NCBI GenBank assembly: GCA_934792465.1 | Contig: CAKVOK010000010.1 | Location: forward strand, 1-64,000 | Source of the DNA: an uncultured Clostridia bacterium | GTDB lineage: Bacteria > Bacillota > Clostridia > RUG12999 | DNA: 64,000 nucleotides | Direction: 5' to 3' | Part shown: positions 63,399 to 64,000 of the stretch, piece by piece | How positions within the stretch are numbered: the first letter of the stretch is position 1 | Layout: each line of letters opens with the position of its first letter | Notes under the pieces: model-generated | Database searches by the model: none | What the model was told of the DNA's origin: nothing | The model's input: only the letters and a program-made list of their open reading frames with translations | Made by a program: the position numbers and the translations under genes

Positions 63399-64000
63399 AT
63401 GGATAAGAAAAAAATAATTATAATCGTAATAGGTGCGATTCTTTTAATCGCTGCCTGTACAACAATCGGTGTCAGCGGCGTGTTAAGTCCGTATGAGCGG
63501 CAGATAGGAGTCGCTTACAAGCTTTTGGAACAGGAAAAGTATGAGGAAGCTATCTTGGCATTTGACAAGGCAATTGAAATTGATGTCAGACGTGCAAAGG
63601 CATATATAGGAAAAGCAGATGTTTATGTAACAAGATGCGATAAAAAGACGCTTGACGATACGGAAAAGGTTTTGAAAACGGGATATAAACAGCACTATGA
63701 TGATAATGCTTATGTTGACGCTATAATTCGGCTTGCAGACGAGCTGTATACAAAAGAACAGAAGAAATGGGCAATTGATTTGTTAGACTTTGGTTATGAA
63801 TTAACCAATGATGAAAGGATTAAAGAACGAAAAAATCAAATTATAGGTGAGCTTTCCGAAAAAATCCTGTCGGAATTATATACAATGTTTGAAAACGGTG
63901 AGGACGAGAAAATAAAAAAGGAGATACAGTCGGAAAAGTATATTGAATTTATGTCATTTGTTGATAATGATGAATTTAAGTACATATATTTCCCGGATAA
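63399..64000 (+). CDS. Membrane-anchored TPR protein (cut by window end)
   Basis: Open to the right edge, 200 codons seen. The N-terminus MDKKKIIIIVIGAILLIAAC is a membrane anchor or lipoprotein-like signal (Cys20, atypical box). A TPR-like pair follows: IGVAYKLLEQEKYEEAILAF and DKAIEIDVRRAKAYIGKADV. The rest is helical and acidic. GGAGCGG lies upstream of the ATG. It follows the pilin gene in the tad operon direction and may be an accessory factor; this is uncertain. Confidence 0.8.
   Translation, partial: MDKKKIIIIVIGAILLIAACTTIGVSGVLSPYERQIGVAYKLLEQEKYEEAILAFDKAIEIDVRRAKAYIGKADVYVTRCDKKTLDDTEKVLKTGYKQHYDDNAYVDAIIRLADELYTKEQKKWAIDLLDFGYELTNDERIKERKNQIIGELSEKILSELYTMFENGEDEKIKKEIQSEKYIEFMSFVDNDEFKYIYFPD

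Noticed and set aside
1..64000. CRISPR array or prophage
   Set aside because: I saw no regularly spaced repeats with unique spacers, no cas genes and no phage structural genes. The tandem repeats at 31307-31541 are too few and lack spacers.

Overview
The window looks like a chromosomal segment from an anaerobic, Gram-positive low-GC Clostridia-type bacterium (Bacillota). Supporting signs are strong AGGAGG-type ribosome binding sites, sigma-A promoters of TTGACA-17-TATAAT form, HPr kinase/phosphorylase, lipoproteins, S-layer homology domains and PadR, XRE and TetR regulators. I cannot place it to genus from the sequence alone.

Layout. 0.2-6.6 kb: an AraC regulator, then a translation block (yqhQ-like, prmC, thrS, prfA) and a degenerate superoxide dismutase-like gene. 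6.9-11.3 kb: hprK, ROK glucokinase, murB, rapZ, rsmE; the yvcK and whiA genes that often follow rapZ in Bacillota are absent. 11.4-16.7 kb: a sugar isomerase/oxidoreductase/hydrolase operon and an aconitase-family hydratase whose promoter lies inside a perfect inverted repeat. 16.8-19.3 kb: an amino-acid ABC importer whose binding protein has its two halves in swapped (circularly permuted) order. 19.4-28.6 kb: a PAP2 phosphatase, then a TetR gene divergent from a four-gene envelope/export operon (MMPL/RND transporter, heptad-repeat secreted protein, HlyD-like lipoprotein, SLH protein). 28.7-32.2 kb: a PHP phosphatase, a beta-helix protein and a CBM9/DOMON-like protein, with a duplicated 58-bp sequence and a hairpin-rich leader. 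32.5-36.4 kb: potABCD polyamine importer. 36.5-38.4 kb: three tRNA genes (Ser-GGA, Leu-CAA, Pro-GGG) among ISL3 and IS1182 transposase remnants. 38.4-46.6 kb: a DHHW-family surface protein, a CAP-domain protein, a PadR-controlled fusion of a HAAS-like domain to an FtsW/RodA (SEDS) domain, a ribbon-helix-helix-like protein and clpB. 46.9-52.6 kb: an unknown 485-aa protein, two divergent XRE regulators and an operon of four membrane proteins that each begin with a zinc ribbon. 52.7-57.9 kb (minus): ftsK/spoIIIE, a YgiQ-type radical SAM gene, folD and a DUF3781 gene. 58.1-64 kb: a TetR gene leading a tight-adherence (Tad/Flp) pilus operon, ending in a TPR protein cut by the window edge.

The most unusual items are the permuted binding protein, the PadR/HAAS/SEDS unit under a perfect 39-bp palindrome, the XRE-zinc-ribbon operon with two identical operators exactly 30 bp apart, and a recurring class of intergenic elements built from nested stem-loops. 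In one such element two tandem copies keep the same stem with different base pairs.
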